30,122 nucleotides of DNA from Bacteroidales bacterium (lineage in GTDB: Bacteria; Bacteroidota; Bacteroidia; Bacteroidales; UBA3824). Shown here piece after piece: positions 1-7,528 of the stretch; positions within the stretch are counted from its first letter, which is position 1; each line of letters starts with the position of its first letter. The translations under genes and the position numbers were made by a program. Under the pieces are notes generated by a model. The model saw only the letters and a list, made by a program, of their open reading frames with translations, was not told the DNA's origin and did no database searches. Location: the NCBI GenBank assembly GCA_017543645.1, contig JAFYFR010000040.1, positions 1 to 30,122 of the forward strand. The letters run 5' to 3'.

Positions 1-1
1 C

Positions 2-418
2 ACCAATCCTGCACAGGTTGACATCAAGTTCGACCGCGCATTGTATTGGATTCAGACAGGCGCTCAACCTACCGACACTTGCAGAACGCTCCTTTCGAGC
101 AAGGGAGTGCTCCTCAAAGACCACCTGTTGCGTGGCGTTAAAAAGAACGCTCTTACCGAGGCTCAGGCCGAGGCAAAATTCAACGAGTGGCTCAAAAACA
201 AAGAGAACAAGTTGAACGCAGTTAAGGAAAGCGACGAGAACAAGAAGAAAGCCGACAATGCCAAGCGTCTCGAAGCCGAGTCTAAGGTAAAAGAGGCTAA
301 ACTCGCTGAAATCAACAAGAAGAAAGCCGAAGCTGAGGCCGCAGCAAAAGCAGCCGAGGCAGAAGCCGCCCAACCTGAAGCAGCAGAAGCTCCCGCCGAT
401 GAACCTAAAGCCGAATAA
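2..418 (+). CDS. rpsP: 30S ribosomal protein S16, C-terminal part (5' end outside window)
   Basis: This is a small-subunit ribosomal protein that binds 16S rRNA during 30S assembly. The frame is open from base 2, before the first in-frame ATG at 41, so the gene begins upstream of the window. The visible part starts with the conserved S16 segment around FDRALYWIQTGAQPTDT and SSKGVLLKDHLLRGV. After the S16 core comes a tail of about 70 residues rich in Lys, Glu and Ala, ending in an Ala/Glu/Pro stretch. Extended S16 tails are common in Bacteroidota. The stop at 416-418 lies inside the start of rimM, so the two are probably translationally coupled, which matches the usual rpsP-rimM pairing. Confidence 0.93.
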   Translation, partial: TNPAQVDIKFDRALYWIQTGAQPTDTCRTLLSSKGVLLKDHLLRGVKKNALTEAQAEAKFNEWLKNKENKLNAVKESDENKKKADNAKRLEAESKVKEAKLAEINKKKAEAEAAAKAAEAEAAQPEAAEAPADEPKAE

Positions 419-938
419 ATATTTAGACAGAAGCAATTTAACTAAAATTGCCTCTGTTTACAATTATTTAGGCAGCAACGGCGGCGTAGTGCTAAACCTC
501 GTGCCGCCATATTACGAAATCATTACAGAGGAACCAGTGCTCGTTGACATCGACGGGTACTTGGTTCCTTTCTTTATTGATGAGGATTCGGTATTTTACA
601 ACAAAAAAACAGTTTCTCTTCGTTTTTCCACTATCAAAAGCCAGAAGTCAGCGTCATCGCTCATCGGACACGACGTTTACGCGCTTATCGAAAGTCTCAA
701 TACCGAAGAAATTGAAGACGAAGTATTTGAATTTGAGGATTTTACTGCTTATGAAAGCAACGGTAACCTCCTCGGTGTGATAACAGGAATAGACGATATT
801 CCGGGCAATCCGCTTATGGTGCTTGACAACGGGGGCAAGGAACTTCTGATTCCGGCATTGGCTGTGGAGGTGATTGATGTGGACGATGACGCTAAAAAAA
901 TCACAATTTCCATTCCCGAAGGTATCACCAACTTGTAA
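399..938 (+). CDS. rimM: Ribosome maturation factor RimM
   Basis: RimM binds S19 and helps mature the head of the 30S subunit. The product has 179 residues, normal for the family. The N-terminal beta-barrel region is roughly residues 14-100 (IASVYNYLGSNGGVVL resembles the RimM opening, G..G..G.) and a PRC-barrel-like region follows at about 105-179, with the NPLMVLDNGGKELLIPAL segment and a C-terminal IPEGI close to the family's typical PEGL ending. The start overlaps rpsP by 20 nt. An ATG further downstream would remove part of the first domain. The sequence is divergent, but the rpsP-rimM order makes the call firm. Confidence 0.88.
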   Translation: MNLKPNKYLDRSNLTKIASVYNYLGSNGGVVLNLVPPYYEIITEEPVLVDIDGYLVPFFIDEDSVFYNKKTVSLRFSTIKSQKSASSLIGHDVYALIESLNTEEIEDEVFEFEDFTAYESNGNLLGVITGIDDIPGNPLMVLDNGGKELLIPALAVEVIDVDDDAKKITISIPEGITNL

Positions 939-950
939 CATCTTATAACT

Positions 951-1484
951 ATGCTTCTCAAAAACGACATTGTAACCCTCCGTCCGTTGGAACTCAGCGA
1001 CTTGGACAATCTTTACCGTTGGGAAAACGACCCTGAGATTTGGGAGGTGAGCTACACCATGTTGCCGTATTCAAAATATTCGTTGCAACAATACATTACC
1101 GAAGAGTCGCAAAAAGACATCTACGAGGCGCGTCAGTTCCGTTTGGTTATTGAAGACAACGTCTCGCATAAAGCAGTCGGGTTAATAGATGTATTTGATT
1201 TTGAGCCTTTTGATATGCGTGCCGCAGTTGGTATATCTGTCAACGAGAAACAGTCCCGAGGGAAAAAACTCGCCACCAACGCTATGCGGCTGTTGATCGA
1301 GTATTGTTTCAGCTATCTTCATCTCCACCAGTTGTATGCGCGTATATTTACCGACAATACGGCAAGTATAGCACTATTCAAATCGCTTGGATTTGAACAG
1401 TGCGGTTTGTTCCGTCAGTGGCATCTTTCGCAGGAAGGATGGAAAGATGAGGCTGTTTATCAGCTGATTAGCAATAATGTTTGA
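951..1484 (+). CDS. GNAT family N-acetyltransferase
   Basis: This is a 177-residue acetyl-CoA-dependent acyltransferase of the RimJ/SpeG-like GNAT type. It opens with VTLRPLELSDLDNLYRWENDP, typical of this group. The acetyl-CoA pyrophosphate loop lies at about 100-112 (QSRGKKLA), and motif B at about 133-148 contains NTASIALFKSLGF. The substrate cannot be told from sequence; amine, aminoglycoside and ribosomal-protein N-terminal acetylation are all possible. It begins 12 nt after rimM and is probably cotranscribed. Its stop is one base from the stop of the convergent gene on the other strand, so no conventional terminator separates the two units. Confidence 0.85.
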   Translation: MLLKNDIVTLRPLELSDLDNLYRWENDPEIWEVSYTMLPYSKYSLQQYITEESQKDIYEARQFRLVIEDNVSHKAVGLIDVFDFEPFDMRAAVGISVNEKQSRGKKLATNAMRLLIEYCFSYLHLHQLYARIFTDNTASIALFKSLGFEQCGLFRQWHLSQEGWKDEAVYQLISNNV

Positions 1485-1485
1485 T

Positions 1486-3351
1486 TTATTTCTTCTCTAA
1501 CGCCTCCACACGCTTCAAGAGAGCGTCGATGGTTTCGCTGAGCTTTTTATTTTCCTCTTTAAGTTGCTCGATTTCAGTCTGTTGCTCTTGAATAGCCTGA
1601 GTAAGCACGGGGATAACGCCGATGTAATTAACCGATTTGTATCCGTCTGCACCTTCGCTTACGAGTTCGGGCAAAACCTTTTCAACCTCCTGTGCCACAA
1701 AACCGTATTGCAATGATGTTGATGCGTTGGAGTTTTTGGCATTGGAACGGTCCCAGTTGAATGTTACACCGTTGAGTTTCAATACCTTGTCGAGAGATTT
1801 TTGGAGCGGATTGATGTTGGTCTTCAAACGGCGGTCGGAAGTTAGAGCCACATTGTTGAGTTGTGCTGTGCCGTCATTTTTTACTACGAAAATGTTGTTA
1901 CGAGCACCGTAATCACCCCAGCCTACTACAAATACGGCATCATTATCTGTGTCGTTGTACTTTCCTATGGTGAAAGAGTTGTCGTTTCCTCCATTAAGAT
2001 ATGATCCGAATGTATAACATTGGTCTCCCGTTTCGATAGTGTTGCCCTTACCAATAGCAATACTGAAGTTGCTGCCTCTCACTACATTATTCTCGCCGAT
2101 TGCCAACGAGTTTTTGCCACCAGTTAGTCCAGAACTGCTAAGAACTACTTGTGAAGTTCCAATGGCGATAGAGCCTATGCCTTCAGATACGGCATCTTCG
2201 AGAGCGATGCTTGATGGACCTGAGGCCTTTGCGTTAGCAGTACCCATGGAAAGACCCTTTTCGAATAATACTTGGTGCGCACCTTTCTTCAATTCCAGCA
2301 AGGCTGTTGGATAATCATCTATTTCTCCGATACCAACATAACCGTTGGTAAATTTGATTCCATTGGCGGTGGCTTGCCATTGGGCTGGCTTGCGGTTTTC
2401 CCAAATGTTTTGTGCCTTGTTGTAGGTGAGTATATTGCCGTCGGCGATTGTGGTGGTGTTGATTTTGACATCGCCGGTTAGCTCGCTGAGTTTGGTAACG
2501 GTTTTGGGTGCGGCCTTGTTGATCCATTGTCCATCGGAATAGGTGAGGAGTTCGCCGTTTTGGGGCGATGTGGTAGAAACGTCAGTGATTTGTGCGAGTT
2601 TGATGCTCATGTCCACAGCCATGTTTACCCAGTTGGTTCCGTCGTAAATCAGGTATTCGCCGTTCTGCGGATTGGTAATGGCAATATTGGTAAGACCTTG
2701 GTCGGCAGCGTTTTGGCTTGTCCATTTGCTACCGTCGAAAGTGAGAATCTGATTTTTTTGTGGCGAAGGAATGTCCACATCGGCAAGTTGTGCGAGCATA
2801 TTAGAAATTTTTCCTTTGCTGTCGGTGAGTAGTGTTTGTGCTGAAAGGGCTGTTTTGGCTACGCTTGCGTTTTGAGCAAAATCGGCGTTTTGTGCGGCTA
2901 TGGCGTATGGAACAGCAGAAAATTTGGTAGTGCCAAGGTCGCTGAGGCTGTTGATATGCTCCGATTCGCCAAAATCCGCCCTCACTTTGAGGTAATAATA
3001 TCCCTTGGAAACATCCAACCAGTTGATGTCGCTATAGTTGGCACGGTTTCCTGCCATGGTGTTAGTTGCGTCAGAAGCACCAATCTCCACACTGAAAAGT
3101 CCGAAATCGCTCGTGGTAGGGTAGTGGAGCTCCTGCCAAAGTACAGGACAAGTATTGCTCTTGTCGCAGTCGGTTCCTTGGAGGATGGATACTTCCACTG
3201 TGATTTTTTTGTTAGCTACGGGCGAACCGTCGTCGGCGTTTACCACTGCCTGATAGTTAAATGTATTGGGCAGCTGTGCTGCTGCTCCGGTAGCCAATGC
3301 GGCAAATGCTGTTGCGGCTATGATGCTTTTGTTTATAATATTTTTGTTCAT
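1486..3351 (-). CDS. Secreted tail-fibre-like protein with YadA-like head repeats and S74 chaperone domain
   Basis: The product is 621 residues and exported (signal peptide about 1-25, ending ATGAAA/Q). Regions in order are: an N-terminal beta domain (27-150); four degenerate repeats at about 187-320 built on a 'NGE-LLTY-DG-QW' theme; YadA-head-like beta-roll repeats at 380-465 (SIAIG, SLAIGENN, SIAIGKGN, SFTIGKYN); then a peptidase S74 intramolecular chaperone (505-590) and a C-terminal coiled coil (590-621). S74 domains drive trimer folding and cut themselves off before Ser. The expected Ser-Lys dyad is present as SDRRLK, S505 and K510. It is last in a four-gene minus-strand operon with T9SS proteins and has no T9SS sorting domain itself. 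A trimeric surface fibre is the likely product. Confidence 0.85.
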   Translation of the reverse strand: MNKNIINKSIIAATAFAALATGAAAQLPNTFNYQAVVNADDGSPVANKKITVEVSILQGTDCDKSNTCPVLWQELHYPTTSDFGLFSVEIGASDATNTMAGNRANYSDINWLDVSKGYYYLKVRADFGESEHINSLSDLGTTKFSAVPYAIAAQNADFAQNASVAKTALSAQTLLTDSKGKISNMLAQLADVDIPSPQKNQILTFDGSKWTSQNAADQGLTNIAITNPQNGEYLIYDGTNWVNMAVDMSIKLAQITDVSTTSPQNGELLTYSDGQWINKAAPKTVTKLSELTGDVKINTTTIADGNILTYNKAQNIWENRKPAQWQATANGIKFTNGYVGIGEIDDYPTALLELKKGAHQVLFEKGLSMGTANAKASGPSSIALEDAVSEGIGSIAIGTSQVVLSSSGLTGGKNSLAIGENNVVRGSNFSIAIGKGNTIETGDQCYTFGSYLNGGNDNSFTIGKYNDTDNDAVFVVGWGDYGARNNIFVVKNDGTAQLNNVALTSDRRLKTNINPLQKSLDKVLKLNGVTFNWDRSNAKNSNASTSLQYGFVAQEVEKVLPELVSEGADGYKSVNYIGVIPVLTQAIQEQQTEIEQLKEENKKLSETIDALLKRVEALEKK

Positions 3352-3363
3352 GGTAGTCAGGTT

Positions 3364-3858
3364 TTAAATTTTGATTGCTTTTAGGGCTGATATTTTGTCG
3401 CTGAATATTATTCTTACAATGTAACGTCCTTGTTTTAAGTTTGTTGTAGGTATTGTTATGGTCATGTGGCTGTCGGTGCACTCTTCAATAGTGTATTCGG
3501 TGTAAAAGGTTCTTCCAGCAGCGTCGGTTATAGTAACATTTGGAGCTGGCGCGTCTGTTTTCTTTCCAACCTGTATTGTTACATAATCGGTAAATGGGTT
3601 GGGAAATAGCTTTGTATCAAAAGCCTCGGTAGGTTGTATCGCGGTTTTACCTTGATCCTTTACCTTAGTGTTGTCCTTTTTTACAGTGGCGTATCCTGTT
3701 AGACCTCCTCCTGCCACCACATACGAGCAAGTGTGCCGGGCGGTTTTCACCGTATTGGCAGCCGCCACTGTACGGTTTCCGCTCATTTGTTGCGCCTCTG
3801 CGTTTGTGGTGAGAAACGCACCTATTATAAATGCTGATATTTTGATAATCTTGTGCAT
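3364..3858 (-). CDS. Small T9SS type-A sorting-domain protein
   Basis: The 164-residue product has a signal peptide (about 1-22, TTNAEA/QQ), a short linker (23-79) and a type-A T9SS C-terminal sorting domain (about 80-164). The domain shows the usual features: KLFPNPFTDYVTIQV, then DAAGRTFYT, then NLKQGRYIVRI and a final short beta strand. Such domains send proteins across the outer membrane through the type IX system and are normally removed by a sortase. Almost no cargo remains after the sorting domain is subtracted. It sits 10 nt after the PorP-OmpA gene and 12 nt before the S74 gene. Confidence 0.82.
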   Translation of the reverse strand: MHKIIKISAFIIGAFLTTNAEAQQMSGNRTVAAANTVKTARHTCSYVVAGGGLTGYATVKKDNTKVKDQGKTAIQPTEAFDTKLFPNPFTDYVTIQVGKKTDAPAPNVTITDAAGRTFYTEYTIEECTDSHMTITIPTTNLKQGRYIVRIIFSDKISALKAIKI

Positions 3859-3868
3859 ATCTATAATA

Positions 3869-5305
3869 TTATTTGCTCCAGCAGTATTCTACACGGTTTA
3901 ATGAAATTCTTTGCTCGGTGGTAACGCTTCCACCAGAAGCTCTTTTGCCTCTGCCTTCGGTTACTACTCTGCTGTCGGCGATGCCTTTGCCTGTGATATA
4001 CTTCTTGATAGCTTCGGCACGTTGCATCGAGAGTATTCTGCAATATTCAGATGAGCCTAACTCGTCGGTGTAGGCTATTATCTTTACTTTAAGGTTGTCG
4101 CTCTTTTTCAGTTTGTTGACACAGCGGTCAATTTCGGAGTTTGACGATGGTAGCAGTTTTGCGTTGCCGAAAGAGAATACTACATTGTTGAATTGCATGG
4201 GAGCTTGCCACTCTTGCGAATCGGATTGTGGTTCAGGATTTTGAACAGATGGATTTTCTGTCGGGGGATTGTAGCCTGTGCCGGGGGTTGATGGAGTAAC
4301 GTCGCCGTTGTTTTGCGGCAGTTTGCTGTTGTACTCTTGAATCATGTCTTCAAGACGTTTTATTTCGCTGTCGCGGGTGCGGATTTCTTCTTGGAGTTTG
4401 CGCTCAAGATCTGAATTGTCGTTCTGAATTATTGCGGAGCTTCCGCTGTCGTCGTCGGCAAAGGCTGTGGGTTCTTTTCTTGTCTGGTTTTTGGAGATGC
4501 AGAAACCTACTGTTATTTCGTGAGTTCCCATGCAGTTGCTTGCGATGGTGGAATTTCCTGTTTCGTAGAGGTAGCTGACGGCTATTCTGCTTCCGGCAGC
4601 GAATCCTGCTCCTATGCCTACCCAGTATTGCGACGAGTAGGAGAGGGTGAGCCATGCCCTTTGGTTGTATTTGGCAGCGAGCGAAGCCTTCCATTCCAAT
4701 CCGCCTTTGGTGTAGTAGAGAACGTCGGCGATAGGCTCGAGCGTAAAATTGCTGCTGGCGGGAATGGCATACGACAGCTCGCCGTAGAACATACGGTCGT
4801 AGTTGTATATTCCGTTGGAAAATTTCATCTCCTTACAGATGGTTCTCGGCATTGCGGCTGAGAAATAGAGGTTGGTGTAGTTGAACATGAGCGAAACACC
4901 TGCGTCGAACGCTGTGGCGGAGAGTCCCGATTCGCTTTGAAATACCGGGTCGGTTTGTGCTCCAAAAGTTGTGGCTTTTGCCAGATTGTACGATGCGCGG
5001 AGCAATGTGGGCGAAACTGCAAGGCTCAGACTTGCGTCGGAGCTGAATCTGATATGGTAAGCGTATGTGATAGCCGCCGAAAGGTTGGTGAAGTTTCCTG
5101 ATTTTTCGCTTGTTATATCAATGCCGTAACCGGCGTTCTGGTTCATGATGTCGCCGTTGACATCTATTCTCATAATTTTAGGAGCACCTTCAATGCCGTT
5201 CATATTCCTACGGTACGACACGAAAGCCTCGTCGTTGCCGTTGAAACCTGCGAAAGCCGGAGCTACCGAAAATCTGTCGGCATAGTTCTGTCCGCGGAAC
5301 ACCAC
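3869..5305 (-). CDS. PorP/SprF-like outer-membrane protein fused to an OmpA peptidoglycan-binding domain
   Basis: PorP/SprF proteins are outer-membrane barrels tied to T9SS secretion of type-B cargo. The N-terminal half (about 1-275) has the family opening: QNYADRFSVAPAFAGFNGND, a YRRNMNGIEGAPK segment, then beta-barrel strands. A short coiled coil (about 298-328) and a Pro-rich linker (330-365) lead to an OmpA C-terminal domain (about 368-478) with the peptidoglycan-binding Asp and Arg (YTDE, D414; QRAEA, R429). The open frame starts only at a GTG just inside the predicted mature protein. The missing signal peptide is encoded immediately upstream but is cut by a TGA (see 5306-5371). As written, the GTG product would not be exported. 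Confidence 0.82.
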   Translation of the reverse strand: MVFRGQNYADRFSVAPAFAGFNGNDEAFVSYRRNMNGIEGAPKIMRIDVNGDIMNQNAGYGIDITSEKSGNFTNLSAAITYAYHIRFSSDASLSLAVSPTLLRASYNLAKATTFGAQTDPVFQSESGLSATAFDAGVSLMFNYTNLYFSAAMPRTICKEMKFSNGIYNYDRMFYGELSYAIPASSNFTLEPIADVLYYTKGGLEWKASLAAKYNQRAWLTLSYSSQYWVGIGAGFAAGSRIAVSYLYETGNSTIASNCMGTHEITVGFCISKNQTRKEPTAFADDDSGSSAIIQNDNSDLERKLQEEIRTRDSEIKRLEDMIQEYNSKLPQNNGDVTPSTPGTGYNPPTENPSVQNPEPQSDSQEWQAPMQFNNVVFSFGNAKLLPSSNSEIDRCVNKLKKSDNLKVKIIAYTDELGSSEYCRILSMQRAEAIKKYITGKGIADSRVVTEGRGKRASGGSVTTEQRISLNRVEYCWSK

Positions 5306-5371
5306 GTCCTGAGCCGTAGCCGCGAGAACCGTAGATAAACATGCCGTTGCTATAAGTATTCATTTAATCAT
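5306..5371 (-). pseudogene. Signal-peptide leader of the PorP-OmpA gene interrupted by in-frame TGA
   Basis: Read on the minus strand from an ATG at 5371-5369, the codons give M-I-K-stop-ILIATACLSTVLAATAQD and run straight into the PorP-OmpA frame. Apart from the TGA (5362-5360) this is a good signal peptide with an Ala-rich cleavage site before QD. The ATG is 12 nt after the upstream gene's stop, matching the spacing of the other genes in this operon. A second ATG (5363-5361) overlaps the TGA but is in another frame. Explanations are a nonsense change (CGA to TGA would do it), a small indel next to the second ATG (two extra bases could restore M-K-I-L-I), or an assembly error. No ATG, GTG or TTG lies in frame between the TGA and codon 23. 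Confidence 0.75.
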
Positions 5372-5383
5372 CTTGAAAATAGG

Positions 5384-6205
5384 TTATCTGATTATATCAA
5401 CAAAGCCTGTAACGCCCTTGCGTCCTTGACTTTTAATAACATAGTAGTAAGTACCGGCGAAAAGTTCGTTTCCGTCTTCGTCGTTACCTTGGAAACCGTT
5501 GGTGTTGGAGTAGTTGTAATTTCGGTAAACAATCTTGCCGCGCTTGTCATAGATTATTACGATGCATGGATGCTCAAATTCTGCTACGTCGGTGATAAAC
5601 AGCACATCGTTAACGCCGTCTTGAAGCCCGGGGGTAATCACGTTGTTGGCCACCTTTATAATGGTGTTGTCTTTAGACTCTATAGTCTGTGTGGATACCC
5701 TGATTTCGGCAGAGGCTGTGCAGCCGCTTGAGTTTTTGATAGTTACCGAATAGTTGCCGCTTTCGTAGTAGAATAGCGGATTGGAAGTAACATCAAGTTT
5801 GTTTTTGCCTAAATACCACTCGTATGATACAGATTGATTGGTGGTAACGGTAATTTGCGACATTCTTGAATCGTCGGCAATCTCTATTGTGGGAGTGTCG
5901 TCTATTTTTACTGTTTTCGTAACGGGCGATGTCTTAGTGCCGTCGTTTTTGAGTAGCCACATTGTTACAGTGTAGTTTCCTGCTGAGGTGTATACGTGCT
6001 GGAGTTTGTCGCCGTAGCTGTCGGTTCCATCGCCGAAATCAAAATGCGCGAACTTGTAACTTCCCGAGGAGGTGTTGGCCAAATCCACAGCATCGCCGGT
6101 GCAGGCTGTTTGCGGGGTTACCGTAAAGCCTGCCTGTCCCCAGCTATTGTTGCATATAACTGTAGAACAGAGTATTGCGAATAATATTTTTGTCCCTTTT
6201 TTCAT
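5384..6205 (-). CDS. PKD-domain protein with T9SS type-B (gliding-motility-associated) sorting domain
   Basis: The 273-residue product has a signal peptide (about 1-23, ending SWG/Q), a PKD domain (about 25-100, with FDFGDGTDSYG and HVYTSAGNYTVTM), an Ig-like domain (about 105-170), and a C-terminal type-B sorting domain of about 90 residues (NNVITPGLQDGVNDVLFI, IIYDKRGKIVYR, NELFAGTYYYVIK, GFVDIIR). Type-B domains are found on T9SS cargo such as SprB and often sit next to a PorP/SprF gene, as here (12 nt away). It is the first gene of the minus-strand operon. The protein is probably attached to or released from the cell surface; its ligand is unknown. Confidence 0.87.
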   Translation of the reverse strand: MKKGTKILFAILCSTVICNNSWGQAGFTVTPQTACTGDAVDLANTSSGSYKFAHFDFGDGTDSYGDKLQHVYTSAGNYTVTMWLLKNDGTKTSPVTKTVKIDDTPTIEIADDSRMSQITVTTNQSVSYEWYLGKNKLDVTSNPLFYYESGNYSVTIKNSSGCTASAEIRVSTQTIESKDNTIIKVANNVITPGLQDGVNDVLFITDVAEFEHPCIVIIYDKRGKIVYRNYNYSNTNGFQGNDEDGNELFAGTYYYVIKSQGRKGVTGFVDIIR

Positions 6206-6303
6206 TTAGAAATGTTATATATAGTTGTCGTAAAAAATTGGTTTCATAAAAGTAAAAGCAATAAAAATGCCAATTTTTTTTTACAAAAAAAACTTCTGTA
6301 CAA

Positions 6304-6330
6304 AAATCACCTTATTAAAGACGGTGATTT
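6304..6330 (-). terminator. Possible weak terminator overlapping the cheR stop
   Basis: On the minus strand AAATCACC pairs with GGTGATTT across an 11-nt loop, and a short T run follows. The stem contains the cheR stop codon. Only half the pairs are G-C and the T run is short, so termination would be partial. Confidence 0.35.
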
Positions 6331-7194
6331 GGGTATTTGTATTGCGGAAAACTGTCTTTCAAGTTTTTTTTTAATATAAATGTTGCCGAATTTGTTAAAA
6401 CCTTCGGTCTGGCTGCCGTAAATACTCTCCTGCCTGCCCATCATAAGTATACCGCCGTTGTTGAGGCAGTTGTAGAAAAAGTTGATTATCTTGTTTTGAA
6501 GTTCGTGGTTGAAATAAATCAGCACGTTGCGGCAGGCTATTATGTCAAATTTCTTGTCGATAAAAGGATGGCACCCTACGAGGTCGTGCTTTGAAAACAC
6601 TGGTATCTCTGTGAGCCATTTGTCCATCTGGATGGTGTCGCGCTGAGGAAGAAACTTTACATATTTGGTTATTGGGGTGTATTCTTCTTCCGGACGTTTT
6701 TGGTTGACAACCCTGTTAAAATTTTCTATATATTCTTGAATATCAATGTATTTGTAAGTGCCGTATTGTGATGCTTCAAGCATCTCCTCGTTGATGTCGG
6801 TGCCGAATACCGAAACCCTGTCCACAAGGTTTATCTCGTTGAGCAGCATGAGCATCGAGTAGACTTCCTGCCCCGAACTGCATCCGGCGTGCCATATATT
6901 AATGTGTTCGGCTTGGGCATATTTTGCTACGATAATCTCACGCGCCGCAATCCATATCTCCGGGTCTCTGAACAATTCGGTTGTGTTTACAGTAATCTGG
7001 TTTACAGTATTTTCCAAATAGTTGTAGTCTTTGCTTATGTTGTTGATAAGCGTCTGGATGGTGATATTGTTATCGGTGAGAATTTTTTCCACACGGCGGT
7101 AGAACGACTTGTACGAGTAGTTGGAAAAGTCGTAAGTCGACATTTCCTTAAACGTCCGAATCAGCTGAAGCATCTCTTCTTGTGAAATTTCCAT
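6307..7194 (-). CDS. cheR: CheR-type protein-glutamate O-methyltransferase
   Basis: CheR transfers methyl groups from S-adenosylmethionine to glutamates of chemoreceptors. The 295-residue product has the helical CheR N-domain (about 1-75, ending TVNTTELFRDPEIW) and the methyltransferase domain with the SAM-binding segment WHAGCSSGQEVYS (101-113), GTDINEEML (131-139) and IACRNVLIYF (219-228). I start it at ATG 7194 (MEISQEEM), which matches the family's usual beginning; the frame stays open to 7311 but that N-terminus looks like translated AT-rich leader. No cheB, cheA, cheW or classical chemoreceptor is in the window. It is divergent from a membrane sensor with a four-helix-type periplasmic region, which is a possible but unproven substrate. 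Confidence 0.9.
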   Translation of the reverse strand: MEISQEEMLQLIRTFKEMSTYDFSNYSYKSFYRRVEKILTDNNITIQTLINNISKDYNYLENTVNQITVNTTELFRDPEIWIAAREIIVAKYAQAEHINIWHAGCSSGQEVYSMLMLLNEINLVDRVSVFGTDINEEMLEASQYGTYKYIDIQEYIENFNRVVNQKRPEEEYTPITKYVKFLPQRDTIQMDKWLTEIPVFSKHDLVGCHPFIDKKFDIIACRNVLIYFNHELQNKIINFFYNCLNNGGILMMGRQESIYGSQTEGFNKFGNIYIKKKLERQFSAIQIPKSPSLIR

Positions 7195-7528
7195 TACTCG
7201 TAACAGTTCTTGTACATTATAAATAATGTGCGAATATAATACATTTTTTTCGTTTGGATTAAAAATATTTGCCTTTTTGTATAAAAAATGTCGTCTTTTT
7301 AGAAAAGGCATGTTTTTTGAAAAAGTATATCAATGAAAGTGAAATTATTTTACCTTGTAATATTTTAATTATTAGGTAATTATAAAAAAAATGAGAAATT
7401 TAGTTATAAAAACAGGAAAAATTGCCGCGTGGAAATAATTTTTTTTTATAAATTTGACCTTTGAGAAAAAAAGTATACTAACATAAAAAATTATATCAGG
7501 CGCAAAAGAAGAAATCAATAGCCAAAAG
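7195..7528. other. AT-rich intergenic region between divergent cheR and the sensor gene
   Basis: These 334 bases are strongly AT-rich with several A and T runs and no convincing ORF or RNA gene. The best plus-strand promoter candidate is at 7422-7456. A weaker minus-strand -7 box (TATATTCG, 7238-7231) could serve cheR. I see nothing else in it. Confidence 0.6.
7422..7456 (+). promoter_or_regulatory. Candidate Bacteroidota promoter for the sensor operon
   Basis: A -7 box TAAATTTG (7449-7456) fits the TAnnTTTG consensus. A TTG at 7422-7424 could be the -33 element, but the 24-nt gap is longer than usual. The sensor ATG is 72 nt downstream. Confidence 0.4.

Noticed and set aside
7195..7311. 39-residue N-terminal extension of CheR
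   Set aside because: Very AT-rich and unlike the family; MEISQEEM at 7194 matches the usual start.
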